A DNA stretch of 64,000 nt from JBJYIN01 sp046237015 (GTDB lineage Bacteria; Pseudomonadota; Gammaproteobacteria; Enterobacterales; Enterobacteriaceae): the NCBI RefSeq assembly GCF_046237015.1, contig NZ_JBJYIN010000013.1:1-64000 (forward strand). The letters run 5' to 3'. Positions 1 to 9,136 of the stretch are shown here, one piece after another. The notes beneath the pieces are model-generated. The model ran no database searches. It was given only the letters and a program-made list of their open reading frames with translations, and was not told where the DNA came from. The position numbers and the translations under genes were made by a program. The stretch's first letter is position 1, and each line of letters opens with the position of its first letter.

Positions 1-55
1 TTCGGGTGAGTGAGCGCAGCCAACGCACAAGCAACTTGAAGTATGACGGGTATAT
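1..55. repeat. Partial copy of an enterobacterial palindromic intergenic repeat (YPAL-like)
   Basis: Read on the minus strand, this stretch matches the left arm of the composite repeat at 4544-4772: the same TATACCCGTCATACTTCAAG start followed by the GCTGCGCTCACTCACCC block. It is cut by the window start, so only one arm is visible. The family name YPAL (Yersinia palindromic sequences) is my recollection of similar elements and is not confirmed. Confidence 0.6.
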
Positions 56-87
56 TAGGTAAATGATGGTGTGTTAAGAGGTTGTGG

Positions 88-1080
88 ATGACTGACAAGA
101 TCGGCTGGATTGATAATTTACGAGCTATCGCCTGTCTGATGGTCGTTCTTATTCACAGCACGACTTACCCGATAACGGCTGGCGGGGTTCCAGGAGACGC
201 ACATTGGGATGTGGCTAATATTCTGAATTCGACCTCTCGCGTCGGTGTACCGTTATTTTTTATGATTTCTGGTTATTTGTTTTTTGGTGAACGTAGTGCG
301 CAGAGGCGGCATTTTTTAAGAATAGGGCTGTGCTTGCTGTTTTATAGTGTTATCTCGTTGATTTATATTATGACGTTGACACCTATTAATGGTTTGAATT
401 CATTACATCACGTATTGCAGAAACCCGTCTTTTATCATTTATGGTTTTTCTATGCCATCATCGTGGTTTACCTTTTTTCTCCGCTGATCAATATCAAAGC
501 GGTATCTGGTAAATATTTAATCGTATTGATTGCGCTGTTGGCTGTTATTGCTAATCCCAATACGGGTAGTGTTGAATGGAGTGGTTTTAAATTATTACCG
601 ATCAATCTCTATATTTATGGTGATGTTTTTTATTATGTACTGTATGCCATGCTAGGGCGAGCCTTGGGAATGCTGGATATCCCTAAGTCTATAGTACTGG
701 TGACCATTCCCTTATTTGTGTTTTGCATTACGATGGTTGTTCTGGGGACGAAATATCACACCTTACGAAATGATAGCTTCACCCAGAGTTTTTATATTTA
801 CTGTGGGCCGCTGGTCTTTCTGGCAGCCGTTAGCCTATTTATTATCGTCAAACATTATCTGAGTCATCGGATACTGCCTGTTTTTGCACTGATATCGCGT
901 CATTCTCTAGCGATTTACGGTTTTCATGCATTGCTTATTCATTACATGCGCACACACGATCTGGATATTACTTCCCTACCGGTACTGGATATTTTCTATA
1001 TTTTCACTCTCTCGTTATTGGGCAGTTTGCTGCTGTCAATGGCTATACAGAGACTGGATAAACGGCGTCTGGTTTCCTGA
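88..1080 (+). CDS. Acyltransferase 3 family membrane protein (WecH-like O-acetyltransferase)
   Basis: This 330-aa polytopic inner-membrane protein probably moves an acetyl group onto a surface polysaccharide or its lipid-linked precursor. The N-terminal region carries the family signature, an IGWIDNLRAIACLMVVLIHS block with an Arg and a membrane-embedded His, followed by about ten hydrophobic helices. The closest family I recognise is WecH/YiaH, which O-acetylates enterobacterial common antigen, but the acceptor cannot be read from sequence. ATG at 88 is chosen because AGAGG lies six bases upstream; a TTG two codons earlier sits directly against that site. The gene stands alone, with a palindromic repeat just upstream. 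Confidence 0.8.
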   Translation: MTDKIGWIDNLRAIACLMVVLIHSTTYPITAGGVPGDAHWDVANILNSTSRVGVPLFFMISGYLFFGERSAQRRHFLRIGLCLLFYSVISLIYIMTLTPINGLNSLHHVLQKPVFYHLWFFYAIIVVYLFSPLINIKAVSGKYLIVLIALLAVIANPNTGSVEWSGFKLLPINLYIYGDVFYYVLYAMLGRALGMLDIPKSIVLVTIPLFVFCITMVVLGTKYHTLRNDSFTQSFYIYCGPLVFLAAVSLFIIVKHYLSHRILPVFALISRHSLAIYGFHALLIHYMRTHDLDITSLPVLDIFYIFTLSLLGSLLLSMAIQRLDKRRLVS

Positions 1081-1241
1081 ATGGGGGATATTGAGATCTC
1101 GATAAACCGAGTTTCAGGACAATATATATCCTTTTTAACAGATTGTCATGTGGGCTTTTTAGTGCGAGGCCCATGGTGGCAGAATGATTCAGCCAACCAC
1201 GGGTGTTTGACGTGCAATGAGTATATCTATTCGCTTAGCGA

Positions 1242-1817
1242 TCAGGCTGGTACGCGCCAATAATCGTAATCGATATGTTCTACCTGGAAGTTAGCGTCTT
1301 CTTTATCACCGGTCAGGCGAGCGGCGATAGTGAAGGCGAAATCAAATGTGACACCCAGGCCTTTACCACTAATGAGGTTGCCATCTTCAACAACCTTTTC
1401 ATTGACATAAATGCCATCGGTGACATCTTTCCACAGCTCGCCAGAACAGACGTAGTGACGTCCTTTCAGTAGATTATTGCCACCCAGCACACGAGCGGCC
1501 GCTGAACAAAGCGGGCAAATCAGCTTGTTGGCTTCATCGTGACGACGGATAAATTCAACAACCATTGGGTTCGCAGCAAGATTTACCGTTCCCTGCGGCC
1601 CACCGGGGATGATAACGGCATCAAACAGCACATCCTGATTTCTCTCCAGCAAGGCGTCGGCAAACATTCGAATATTGTGATAACTGCGTAGCTCCAGTCT
1701 GTCGTCACAAGACAACATAGTGACTTCCACTTTCATGCGGTGCAGTACATCGATCACCATAATCGCTTCTGCTTCTTCAAACCCCGGAGCCAGCAGAATG
1801 GCGACTTTCTTAGACAT
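1242..1817 (-). CDS. DJ-1/PfpI family protein
   Basis: This 191-aa single-domain protein belongs to the DJ-1/PfpI superfamily, whose members include deglycase-like proteins, chaperones and peptidases. An N-terminal beta strand leads into PGFEEAEAI, which supplies the conserved acidic residue. The nucleophile elbow ICPLCSAAARVL holds the expected cysteine, and a GPG-like GKGLGVTFDFA region lies near the C-terminus. ATG at 1817 is chosen over the upstream alternative at 1847 because GGAGAGG precedes it at good spacing. It resembles E. coli YajL in size but is clearly divergent, so no gene name is given. The gene is monocistronic. Confidence 0.8.
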   Translation of the reverse strand: MSKKVAILLAPGFEEAEAIMVIDVLHRMKVEVTMLSCDDRLELRSYHNIRMFADALLERNQDVLFDAVIIPGGPQGTVNLAANPMVVEFIRRHDEANKLICPLCSAAARVLGGNNLLKGRHYVCSGELWKDVTDGIYVNEKVVEDGNLISGKGLGVTFDFAFTIAARLTGDKEDANFQVEHIDYDYWRVPA

Positions 1818-1882
1818 AACCTCTCCAGCAACATGCAAAGGAAACAATTAACAGCAGGAGGATAGCAAAGATTGACCATAAA

Positions 1883-1901
1883 AATAAAACGACGTTTTAT
1901 T
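1883..1901. promoter_or_regulatory. Perfect short inverted repeat upstream of the DJ-1 gene
   Basis: AATAAAAC and GTTTTATT flank a 3-base spacer about 65 bases upstream of the DJ-1/PfpI start codon. It could be an operator or an AT-rich promoter element; nothing decides between them. The rest of 1818-2125 shows no convincing gene or site. Confidence 0.25.
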
Positions 1902-2125
1902 ATTGCAAGTCATGTCGCGTAAACGATTTTTGTCACTTAGTCTGGATAAGAAATGGCGTTATACTTGCCAACTTGTCTGAAAATGATCGAGCGGAACCCG
2001 TATCCTATCTACAGCCGCCGCCTTCCTGCCATGAATAAGCGGTTCGTTAATCACTTTTTACCCGTTGAGTACGAATTTTTTTGCGTAAAGTCACACTCAA
2101 TGCTTCCTGTCCCGGCAAAAAGATG

Positions 2126-2164
2126 TTTAAATTATAACTCACTTATTTTGCATAAATATTCATT
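2126..2164 (+). promoter_or_regulatory. Tandem ARG boxes, ArgR operator of argG
   Basis: Two 18-bp sites separated by exactly 3 bp fit the arginine-repressor consensus of the TGAAT-N4-ATTCA type. The downstream box (2147-2164) has TGCAT-N4-ATTCA, 9 of 10 conserved positions. The upstream box (2126-2143) has TAAAT-N4-ACTCA, 8 of 10. Paired boxes with 3-bp spacing are the known binding geometry of hexameric ArgR. The position 137 bp before the argG start predicts arginine-dependent repression. Confidence 0.8.
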
Positions 2165-2300
2165 TTTGAGTGCGTTGATTTTCACGGTCGTTCCCGTCTT
2201 TAGGCGAACTATTCGGTAAAGGTATCACCCCTCATCAATGTATGGCGTAATATAATGGTATAGCTTCTAACCATTGATCTTTCGAGCAGGGACTACATTT

Positions 2301-3647
2301 ATGACAACGATTCTCAAGCATCTTCCGGTTGGTCAGCGTATCGGTATTGCATTCTCAGGCGGTCTGGATACCAGCGCCGCGCTGCTTTGGATGCGTCAAA
2401 AAGGTGCGGTTCCTTATGCGTATACGGCAAATTTAGGCCAGCCGGATGAGGATGACTACGATGCCATCCCGCGCCGGGCGATGGAGTATGGTGCTGAAAA
2501 TGCCCGTTTGATTGACTGTCGTAAGCAGTTGGTTGCGGAAGGCATTGCTGCCATTCAATGCGGTGCATTCCATAACACTACCGCAGGTGTGACCTATTTT
2601 AACACGACTCCTTTGGGACGCGCGGTAACCGGTACGATGCTGGTTGCAGCAATGAAAGAAGACGGCGTGAATATCTGGGGTGATGGCAGCACCTATAAAG
2701 GTAACGATATTGAGCGTTTCTATCGCTATGGTTTGCTGACCAATGCCGAATTGAAAATTTATAAGCCATGGCTGGACACTGATTTTATTGATGAGCTGGG
2801 TGGCCGTCAGGAAATGTCTGAGTTTATGTCTCAGGCCGGTTTTGGTTATAAAATGTCAGCGGAAAAAGCCTATTCCACGGATTCCAATATCCTGGGAGCG
2901 ACGCATGAAGCCAAAGATTTGGAATATCTGAATTCCAGCGTCAAGATTGTCAACCCGATCATGGGCGTAAAATTCTGGGATGAAAACGTCAAGGTTTCCG
3001 CAGAAGAAGTGACGGTTCGTTTTGAACGCGGTCATCCCGTCGCGCTGAACGGCAAAACCTTTACCGATGACGTTGAACTGATGCTGGAAGCGAACCGCAT
3101 CGGTGGGCGTCATGGTCTGGGTATGAGCGACCAGATTGAAAACCGTATAATCGAAGCGAAAAGTCGTGGTATCTATGAAGCGCCGGGGATGGCTTTACTG
3201 CATATCGCCTATGAGCGTCTGGTTACGGGTATCCATAATGAGGATACGATCGAACAATATCATGCAAATGGTCGTCAACTGGGTCGTTTCCTGTATCAGG
3301 GACGCTGGTTTGATTCTCAGGCTCTGATGCTGCGTGACGCTTCTCAACGCTGGATTGCTAGTGCGATCACTGGCGAAGTGACGTTGGAGCTGCGTCGCGG
3401 CAATGATTATTCCATCCTGAATACCGTTTCTGACAATCTGACCTACAAACCAGAGCGTTTGACGATGGAAAAAGGGGACTCCGTGTTCTCGCCGGACGAT
3501 CGTATCGGTCAGTTAACCATGCGTAATTTGGATATTACGGATACGCGTGAAAAACTGTTTAACTATGTCGAAAGTGGATTGCTGTCTTCTTCCGCCAGCA
3601 CAGGATTGCCGCAGGTTGAGCAATTGCAGGATAAGTCTGGTAAATAG
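2301..3647 (+). CDS. argG: Argininosuccinate synthase
   Basis: It condenses citrulline and aspartate with ATP hydrolysis to argininosuccinate, the penultimate step of arginine synthesis, in the cytosol. The 448-aa product is almost collinear with E. coli ArgG (447 aa), starting MTTILKHLPVGQRIGIAFSG. The N-terminal ATP pyrophosphatase loop AFSGGLDTS and the substrate-binding GDGSTYKGNDIERFYRYG segment are intact. ATG at 2301 has AGGGA eight bases upstream; the reading frame extends nine codons further up but without support. It is monocistronic, preceded by the paired ARG boxes and followed by a strong terminator shared with the convergent regulator gene. Confidence 0.98.
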   Translation: MTTILKHLPVGQRIGIAFSGGLDTSAALLWMRQKGAVPYAYTANLGQPDEDDYDAIPRRAMEYGAENARLIDCRKQLVAEGIAAIQCGAFHNTTAGVTYFNTTPLGRAVTGTMLVAAMKEDGVNIWGDGSTYKGNDIERFYRYGLLTNAELKIYKPWLDTDFIDELGGRQEMSEFMSQAGFGYKMSAEKAYSTDSNILGATHEAKDLEYLNSSVKIVNPIMGVKFWDENVKVSAEEVTVRFERGHPVALNGKTFTDDVELMLEANRIGGRHGLGMSDQIENRIIEAKSRGIYEAPGMALLHIAYERLVTGIHNEDTIEQYHANGRQLGRFLYQGRWFDSQALMLRDASQRWIASAITGEVTLELRRGNDYSILNTVSDNLTYKPERLTMEKGDSVFSPDDRIGQLTMRNLDITDTREKLFNYVESGLLSSSASTGLPQVEQLQDKSGK

Positions 3648-3678
3648 TTCGCTTACCATCTAGGTCCATGATGTAAAA

Positions 3679-3713
3679 ATCCAGAACCGTATTCTTAGGT
3701 TCTGGATTTTTTT
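3679..3713. terminator. Rho-independent terminator between convergent argG and luxR-type gene
   Basis: An 11-bp stem (AATCCAGAACC with GGTTCTGGATT) and an 8-base loop are followed by a run of seven T on the plus strand. An A-rich run on the left side lets it also serve the minus-strand gene. Confidence 0.9.
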
Positions 3714-3732
3714 ATGTCTGTTACATTTTTGC

Positions 3733-4464
3733 TTATCGTTTTATCGGCCGGATAAGCTGTAATTCTACGCCGAGTCTAATCGCGTGTTTGGCATTGAGAA
3801 CGCCTAGTTTTTTGACCACGTTACCCATATGGAATTTTACCGTACCTGTTTTGATATTTAAAATTAACGCGATTTCCTGATATGTTTTCCCCATGCTGGC
3901 CCAATGTAAGATTTCATTCTCGCGATGAGAGAAAATATCATTGTTCTCGGTTTCCTCATGGCTTTTTGTCATCTCTTTTGCAAGCGAGAGGGCTTTGTCG
4001 TGTGTCGTCATCAATATCGTTTGTAACTTATCTTTATTGTTTTCGATTAACGAATTAATATCCTCGATGTTAGATTCATCAATCATAATAGACAACATGG
4101 CTAAATTATTATTGTGATCGTGAAGAATAAAGGTATACCCATGAGTGATATTATGTTTTTTAGATAAATTGAAGATTTTTGATAACTTTAATCTCGAGTT
4201 TACCATGATGTCTTTATCCCAGTGAAAGGGCATAATTCTATTAAGTGCGGCAATCACTACAGGGTCAATGTGCTGGTAGTTATTGGCAATATATATCTTA
4301 CGCCATTCTTCGTGGTGATTAGATATTACGAGGACATCTGTCGGCTTTTTTTTGTTTAATACCATGTAAGAATACTTAACGTCACCATAATGACTTAACG
4401 CACCATCTATTTGTTTCTTTATTACGCTGCTGATGGTTTCGTTGTTTGAAAATAATAAAGACAT
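3733..4464 (-). CDS. LuxR family quorum-sensing regulator, ExpR/VirR type, without an adjacent synthase
   Basis: This 243-aa acyl-homoserine-lactone receptor and transcription factor has an N-terminal autoinducer-binding domain (about 1-165). All six residues expected for ligand binding are present (W54, Y58, D67, P68, W82, G109). The C-terminal LuxR helix-turn-helix spans about 178-240 (SHRENEILHWASMGKTYQEI). It reads closely like Pectobacterium ExpR, which controls virulence and represses exoenzymes through rsmA when ligand-free. No luxI/expI gene lies beside it, which fits the second paralogue (ExpR2/VirR) better than expR1. ATG at 4464 has GAGG nine bases upstream. It converges with argG on a shared terminator. 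Confidence 0.85.
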   Translation of the reverse strand: MSLLFSNNETISSVIKKQIDGALSHYGDVKYSYMVLNKKKPTDVLVISNHHEEWRKIYIANNYQHIDPVVIAALNRIMPFHWDKDIMVNSRLKLSKIFNLSKKHNITHGYTFILHDHNNNLAMLSIMIDESNIEDINSLIENNKDKLQTILMTTHDKALSLAKEMTKSHEETENNDIFSHRENEILHWASMGKTYQEIALILNIKTGTVKFHMGNVVKKLGVLNAKHAIRLGVELQLIRPIKR

Positions 4465-4543
4465 TTGGTGTGACCTCAATGCGAAAACTCGACCCCCCTT
4501 GTGGGGGGAAAAGTATATACATAGACCTGCACTTAAGTCTAAC

Positions 4544-4754
<211 letters not shown>

Positions 4755-4772
<18 letters not shown>

Positions 4773-5957
4773 GTTATATTCCCACAGACGATTGAAACTG
4801 ATGTCGTTCAAATCACGGTTCGCATGATGATTGCCGATAAAGGGTCTGCGGGTTGTCGCAGCCGCTCCCCAGGGATGTTCCCGGTCATAGCTGGCATCAA
4901 TGTAACTGTCGCGGATTACCAACTGTCCGTTGGCGGTTTTACCTGGGAGATAGCCGGTTTGTCGGGCTCCTTGATCCCAGGCACGACCCAGTTTTGCTTT
5001 CCGTTGGTCTGCGAAACCTGCGTCGCCTGTAAAACGGCTGTTGATGACCAGGAAACCGTATTTAACCCACGGCAGGCTATTGGGTGCGAGGACATAGGCT
5101 TCTCCTGCACCACGGCTGGAAACGGTATGGAATTCGACGTTGTCAAACACGGCCATTGCACGCCCGAAGACATAATCCACGTCACCCTCAATGTAGCAGT
5201 CTTTGATATAAGCTCGACTATAACGATCGGTGACGTAGCGGTTGTTAATATCACTGGTATTGACGAAGAAAGTGTCATGACGCCCAATGAGTCGCACATT
5301 CTCCAATTGGGTTTTGTCGCCATCAATTCGCAACGCAACCCCTTGGTGAGCACCGCCATCCACGGTGTCCAATAGCGTATTAACGACAGTCAGATTCTTC
5401 AACTGGAAATTTTCGTTTTGCGACCACATAACAGCCGCACAATGGGTGTCGATAGTTTCTTTCTGCTGAAATGCGCAAATCGAGTACATATTCCAGGCAG
5501 GATCATTCGGTTGATATTCCCCGTTTGAGTTTACGATGGTCTGGTAGGCTGCAGGTGACATCGTGGCATCCAGCGCTAACTGAATAACTACGTTGGCGGC
5601 GTCTCCGCCTGCACCGAACAGGGTGATAGGCGGAGCGTTCGCAGGGATATAAACCGTGCCAGTATAAGTACCTGGCAGCAGCTTGATGTAAATTCGCTGA
5701 TGACCGTTATTTTCACGCAACACGGCATTAATAGCCTGTTGAATATGAGTATATTGAGCGCCGTTGGTATTGATGTCAGGACCAACGGTGAAGGGGGTTT
5801 GCACGTTATCCGTCAGGATGGCTTCAGGACACCAGGCATGAGCTTTAAGCTGTGTCTCTTCTGCGGGAAGCGTTAAGTAATGGCTTGGCGTGAATTGAGC
5901 CGCTTCTTGTTCGGAAAGTATGGGTCGAGTGGGCGTTCCGGGGTCAGTGAATTTCAT
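4755..5957 (-). CDS. Pectin methylesterase family protein (PemB/YbhC-like), no export signal
   Basis: This 400-aa carbohydrate esterase family 8 protein would remove methyl esters from (oligo)galacturonides. It is collinear with Dickeya PemB over nearly its whole length. The core motifs are present: HQGVALR (about 204-210), RHDTF with catalytic Asp228, GDVDYVFGRA with Asp261, and LGRAWDQG with Arg326. PemB and YbhC are outer-membrane lipoproteins, but this frame starts at MKFTDPGTP with a stop codon only a few codons upstream and no signal peptide. The last residues and stop codon come from a palindromic repeat. ATG at 5957 follows an AGGAT-like site. The gene lies 92 bp after cueP on the same strand. 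Confidence 0.85.
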
Positions 5958-6049
5958 CAAAGCATTATCCTACGGTGGCGGCAGGTCACGAACATCAATG
6001 AAATGGACATCGCTTTGAACCCGTTGTGGTCGCGATGCCCGTGTCAGGA

Positions 6050-6607
6050 TCAGGCTTGTTTTTGTAACTGTAGCGTCGTCATACAGGTTTGGCTGGCGTT
6101 ACTGGTGGAGAAAGGTGAAAACGCACGCATTCCCTGATAGTTGACTTCAATCGTGCCTTCAATGTTTCGCGGTAACCAGATACCGACAAAACCATTTTGG
6201 TGACTGCTTAATGTTTTTTGCAGAATAACCTGACCTGCTCGATCAGTCACTTTTACATCAAAATCTGTATTTGCCATCTCGCCACGGCAACCCGATAAAC
6301 TGTGGTTGAAGCAGGGATGCGTCTGGTTGATATACGGCGCAAAAGACAAATAAAATTGCTCGCCTAATGGATAAGAATATTGCTGTTGACCATCAGATAG
6401 CGTTAATGCCGTGCTGGTGACGGAAGCGGAATAAGGCAACGGGCGTGGTTGCGGCGATTGATCGATAGTATCAATCATTTGCTCAACGGTTTTGCCTGCT
6501 AAACCATGTTGCACCAGAAATTCAGAAGGTTGTGTTGCGGCCTGAGCCAGAAATGTCACGCTACCGAATGTGATTGCCAGCAATGAGGAAAGAAGTCGAT
6601 TTTTCAT
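6050..6607 (-). CDS. cueP: Periplasmic copper-binding protein CueP
   Basis: CueP is a small periplasmic copper-binding protein that, in Salmonella, buffers copper and supplies it to superoxide dismutase. The 185-aa product begins with a clear Sec signal ending at AQA (about residue 23). The mature part contains FLVQHGLAGKTVEQMID, then HPCFNHSLSGC and SQTCMTTLQL. The three conserved cysteines fall at positions 99, 107 and 175. Its promoter region carries a CueR-type dyad with 19-bp spacing. No copA, cueO or cueR gene is nearby, so this is an isolated member of the regulon. Transcription may continue into the pectin methylesterase gene, since no terminator is visible between them. Confidence 0.92.
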   Translation of the reverse strand: MKNRLLSSLLAITFGSVTFLAQAATQPSEFLVQHGLAGKTVEQMIDTIDQSPQPRPLPYSASVTSTALTLSDGQQQYSYPLGEQFYLSFAPYINQTHPCFNHSLSGCRGEMANTDFDVKVTDRAGQVILQKTLSSHQNGFVGIWLPRNIEGTIEVNYQGMRAFSPFSTSNASQTCMTTLQLQKQA

Positions 6608-6670
6608 TGTTGATGTCCTTGGAGTCTATCTCATTAATTTAATTGATGAAGTGTGATATTGCTGTTCTGG

Positions 6671-6701
6671 AGTCTAAGCCTTCCCCTTGGGGGAAGGTCA
6701 A
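6671..6701 (-). promoter_or_regulatory. CueR-type copper-responsive promoter of cueP
   Basis: On the minus strand, a -35 element TTGACC and a -10 element TAGACT are separated by exactly 19 bp. The spacer is filled by the dyad CCTTCCCC...GGGGAAGG, the known CueR operator pattern. The overlong spacer is the hallmark of MerR-family activation by DNA untwisting, so copper(I)-induced transcription of cueP is predicted. The element lies 64 bp upstream of the start codon. Confidence 0.88.
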
Positions 6702-6762
6702 AGCAGGAATTGAATAGAAGTGTAAACCGCACGCCGTTATAAACGGGTGGGCCAGATTTTTA

Positions 6763-7497
6763 TTAACGGCTATTTTGACGTTTTAGCACGATGGAGCAGG
6801 TATAGCGATCGGCAGGATGGATCGATACCGTGGTTTCGAACGTTTCACCATTGCGGTCAATATAGCGGCGTACGATCCTCAATGCCGGTGAACCGTTCTC
6901 GACGTTGAGCACTCTGGCGATTTTGGCTGGGATGCTGACCGCAGAGATGGTTTGCCTGACTTCCTCACTTTGCACGCCATAGTGTTCTTCGATTAAATCA
7001 CTGATGAGTGCAAAGGGATCACTACGCACTAACTGGCGTATTTTAGCGTATGTTGGGCTGGCGTAGCTGTCAGTCCAACATATTGGCTCACCCGTTTTTT
7101 CACTGTCTTCGCGGATGCTGGCGATATGCAGCCAGCGAGATCCTGGTTCACAACCAATAACCCGAGAAAGTTCGTAGTCTGCTACGATTTCATCAATCTT
7201 TTTCACTACCCGTAGATTGTTTTTCGCCAGAAAAAATAAATCTTCCAGACAGGCTAGGGGATGATTGAGCCCTTTGTCTGCCGTTCTGTCCGCCACCATG
7301 GTTCCAATCCCTTTACGCCGCAGGATTAAGCCTTGTTCAGTTAGATCACGCAAGGCTTCTCGTACCGTATGGCGACTGACTTGATACTGTTCGCACAATT
7401 CCAATTCAGACGGTAGCAGTGAGCCGGCAGGGAACTGTCCGGATGCGATGTTTTGAACCAATTCACGAGCAATACGCTTATACAAAGACTCTTTCAT
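6763..7497 (-). CDS. GntR family regulator with UTRA effector domain (HutC/FarR type)
   Basis: This 244-aa protein has an N-terminal winged helix of about 70 residues (MKESLYKRIARELVQNIASG then SELELCEQYQVSRHTVREAL) and a C-terminal UTRA domain that senses a small molecule. It lies divergent to a lyase and an anion permease, with 246 bp between them. That gap holds two dyads sharing TGTCCG, which it probably binds, so it is most likely the local repressor, released by the pathway substrate. ATG at 7497 is preferred over a TTG five codons upstream. The ligand cannot be told from sequence. Confidence 0.85.
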   Translation of the reverse strand: MKESLYKRIARELVQNIASGQFPAGSLLPSELELCEQYQVSRHTVREALRDLTEQGLILRRKGIGTMVADRTADKGLNHPLACLEDLFFLAKNNLRVVKKIDEIVADYELSRVIGCEPGSRWLHIASIREDSEKTGEPICWTDSYASPTYAKIRQLVRSDPFALISDLIEEHYGVQSEEVRQTISAVSIPAKIARVLNVENGSPALRIVRRYIDRNGETFETTVSIHPADRYTCSIVLKRQNSR

Positions 7498-7562
7498 AGT
7501 TGACGGCTTCAATAAATATTAATGATCTGCATCACAAAGGAATTCAAAAACACTTCCCATAA

Positions 7563-7625
7563 AATGTCCGGACATTCTATCTTGTCTGTACAAATTTAAA
7601 TGTCCGTACATTTGAATTTGTACGG
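7563..7625. promoter_or_regulatory. Two dyad operators in the GntR/lyase divergent promoter region
   Basis: A perfect 14-bp palindrome AATGTCCGGACATT lies at 7563-7576. A larger dyad lies at 7586-7625, centred on TGTCCGTACA, in which 17 of 20 mirrored positions pair. Both contain TGTCCG, so they look like two sites for one protein, presumably the adjacent GntR regulator. Confidence 0.7.
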
Positions 7626-7743
7626 TCATTTAATCAGTCTGCGCATGTCTCATCATCATACGATACTACAACCGATTGTAGCCGCATTCTGGCGTAAGGC
7701 ATGCCGCATTTTACCACCCTTATGATTTATCAAGGATTCTTTT

Positions 7744-9096
7744 ATGGCTTCGAACGTACTTGATTCAGTGTTATTTCGTGATGCTTTCGGCACGCCAGAA
7801 ATGCGCGCTATTTTTGATGATCACGAATTGATTCGCAAATATGTGGAAGTGGAGATCGCATTGGCTAAAGCTCAGGCTCGCTGTGGCGTTATCCCTGAAG
7901 CGGCGGCACAAGAAATCGCAGCCAAGTGTGATGCAGATACGCTCGATTTTGACCTCCTCCGGCATGAGACCGAGATAGTCGGTTATCCGATTCTTCCTCT
8001 GGTTCACCAAATTTCTAAGCAGGCAGGCGAATCCGGTGGCTATGTCCATTGGGGGGCAACAACCCAGGACATTATGGACACCGCTGTCGTACTGCAAATA
8101 CGGGATGCTTTTGCGCTTATCAAAGCGGACATCAAAACGTTACGCGGTACGTTGGCCGATCTAGCTCGACGTTACCGGAATACGCCGATGGCGGGCCGTA
8201 CTCATTTGCAACAGGCGTTACCCGTGACGTTTGGTTATAAGGTCGCCATCTGGCTTGATATGTTTGATCGCCATGAGGAACGTCTCCAACAGGCTAGCCC
8301 GCGTATTTTAGTCGGTGAATTCGCAGGTGCGGCCGGTACGCTCGCCTCTCTTGGGGATAAAGGACTGGATGTGCAAAAAGCCATGATGGAAGAACTTGGC
8401 TTGGGTGTGCCGGTTTCAACCTGGCATGTGGCACGTGATGGATTTGCCGAAGCCATTAACTTATTGGCACTGATCACTGGCTCATTGGGCAAAATCGGTT
8501 ACGACGTTATGCTGCTGGCCGCGAATGAGTTTGGCGAATTATACGAACCCTTTGTGAAAGGTCGTGGAGCTAGTAGCACCATGCCGCAAAAGCGTAATCC
8601 TATCTCCAGCGAGCTGATGCTGGCCTGTGCCAAGGGGGTGCGCCAGCAAGCGGGGTTAATGCTGGATGCCATGGTACAGGATTTGGAACGTGCAACTGGA
8701 CCGTGGCATGCGGAATGGATTGCCATTCCAGAAAGCTTTGTGCTGGCGGCTGGCGCGTTACATCAGGCCAATTTTATGCTGGGTGGGCTGATCGTGGATG
8801 AAGACGCCATGGCCAGAAACCTTGATATGACCAAAGGGCTTATTGTTGCAGAAGCCGTGATGATGGGGCTGGCACCTTATATTGGCCGTCAGGACGCACA
8901 TGACATCGTTTATGACGCTTGTCGCATTGTAAATGAGAAAGGTGGGCGCCTTGCGGATGTTCTGAACGCAATGCCTAGTGTTTCCAGCCGTCTTGCTCCT
9001 GAACTGATTGAGCAGTTAACGAATCCAGCAAATTATCTTGGCATGGCACCAGCCATGGTGGATCAGGTCTTAAAAAGCTCTGCCAATCGGCATTAA
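7744..9096 (+). CDS. Fumarase/aspartase superfamily lyase (adenylosuccinate lyase/PcaB-like), substrate unknown
   Basis: This 450-aa cytosolic lyase would eliminate a group next to a carboxylate to give fumarate or a related product. The three superfamily signatures are present: WGATTQDI (103-110), GRTHLQQALP (151-160) and the mobile catalytic loop GASSTMPQKRNP (275-286) with the nucleophilic serine. The overall shape is nearest to 3-carboxy-cis,cis-muconate cycloisomerase (PcaB) and adenylosuccinate lyases of the long-chain type, but no other protocatechuate gene is present. A DASS anion permease follows 40 bp downstream, so the substrate is probably an imported di- or tricarboxylate. AAGGA lies eight bases before the ATG. 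Confidence 0.8.
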   Translation: MASNVLDSVLFRDAFGTPEMRAIFDDHELIRKYVEVEIALAKAQARCGVIPEAAAQEIAAKCDADTLDFDLLRHETEIVGYPILPLVHQISKQAGESGGYVHWGATTQDIMDTAVVLQIRDAFALIKADIKTLRGTLADLARRYRNTPMAGRTHLQQALPVTFGYKVAIWLDMFDRHEERLQQASPRILVGEFAGAAGTLASLGDKGLDVQKAMMEELGLGVPVSTWHVARDGFAEAINLLALITGSLGKIGYDVMLLAANEFGELYEPFVKGRGASSTMPQKRNPISSELMLACAKGVRQQAGLMLDAMVQDLERATGPWHAEWIAIPESFVLAAGALHQANFMLGGLIVDEDAMARNLDMTKGLIVAEAVMMGLAPYIGRQDAHDIVYDACRIVNEKGGRLADVLNAMPSVSSRLAPELIEQLTNPANYLGMAPAMVDQVLKSSANRH

Positions 9097-9136
9097 CTCA
9101 CAGAAATCAAACTACCTAGCGATTGAGGAGATGATG

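Noticed and set aside
1081..1263. Plus-strand 60-codon frame after the acyltransferase gene
   Set aside because: It starts directly after the stop codon without its own ribosome-binding site, resembles no known protein and runs into the convergent DJ-1 gene.
1953..2219. Plus-strand 88-codon frame in the argG upstream region
   Set aside because: It spans the ARG boxes, has no ribosome-binding site and atypical composition; the region is regulatory.
4465..4543. lux-box-type dyad sought around the ExpR-like gene
   Set aside because: No convincing 18-20 bp dyad was visible.
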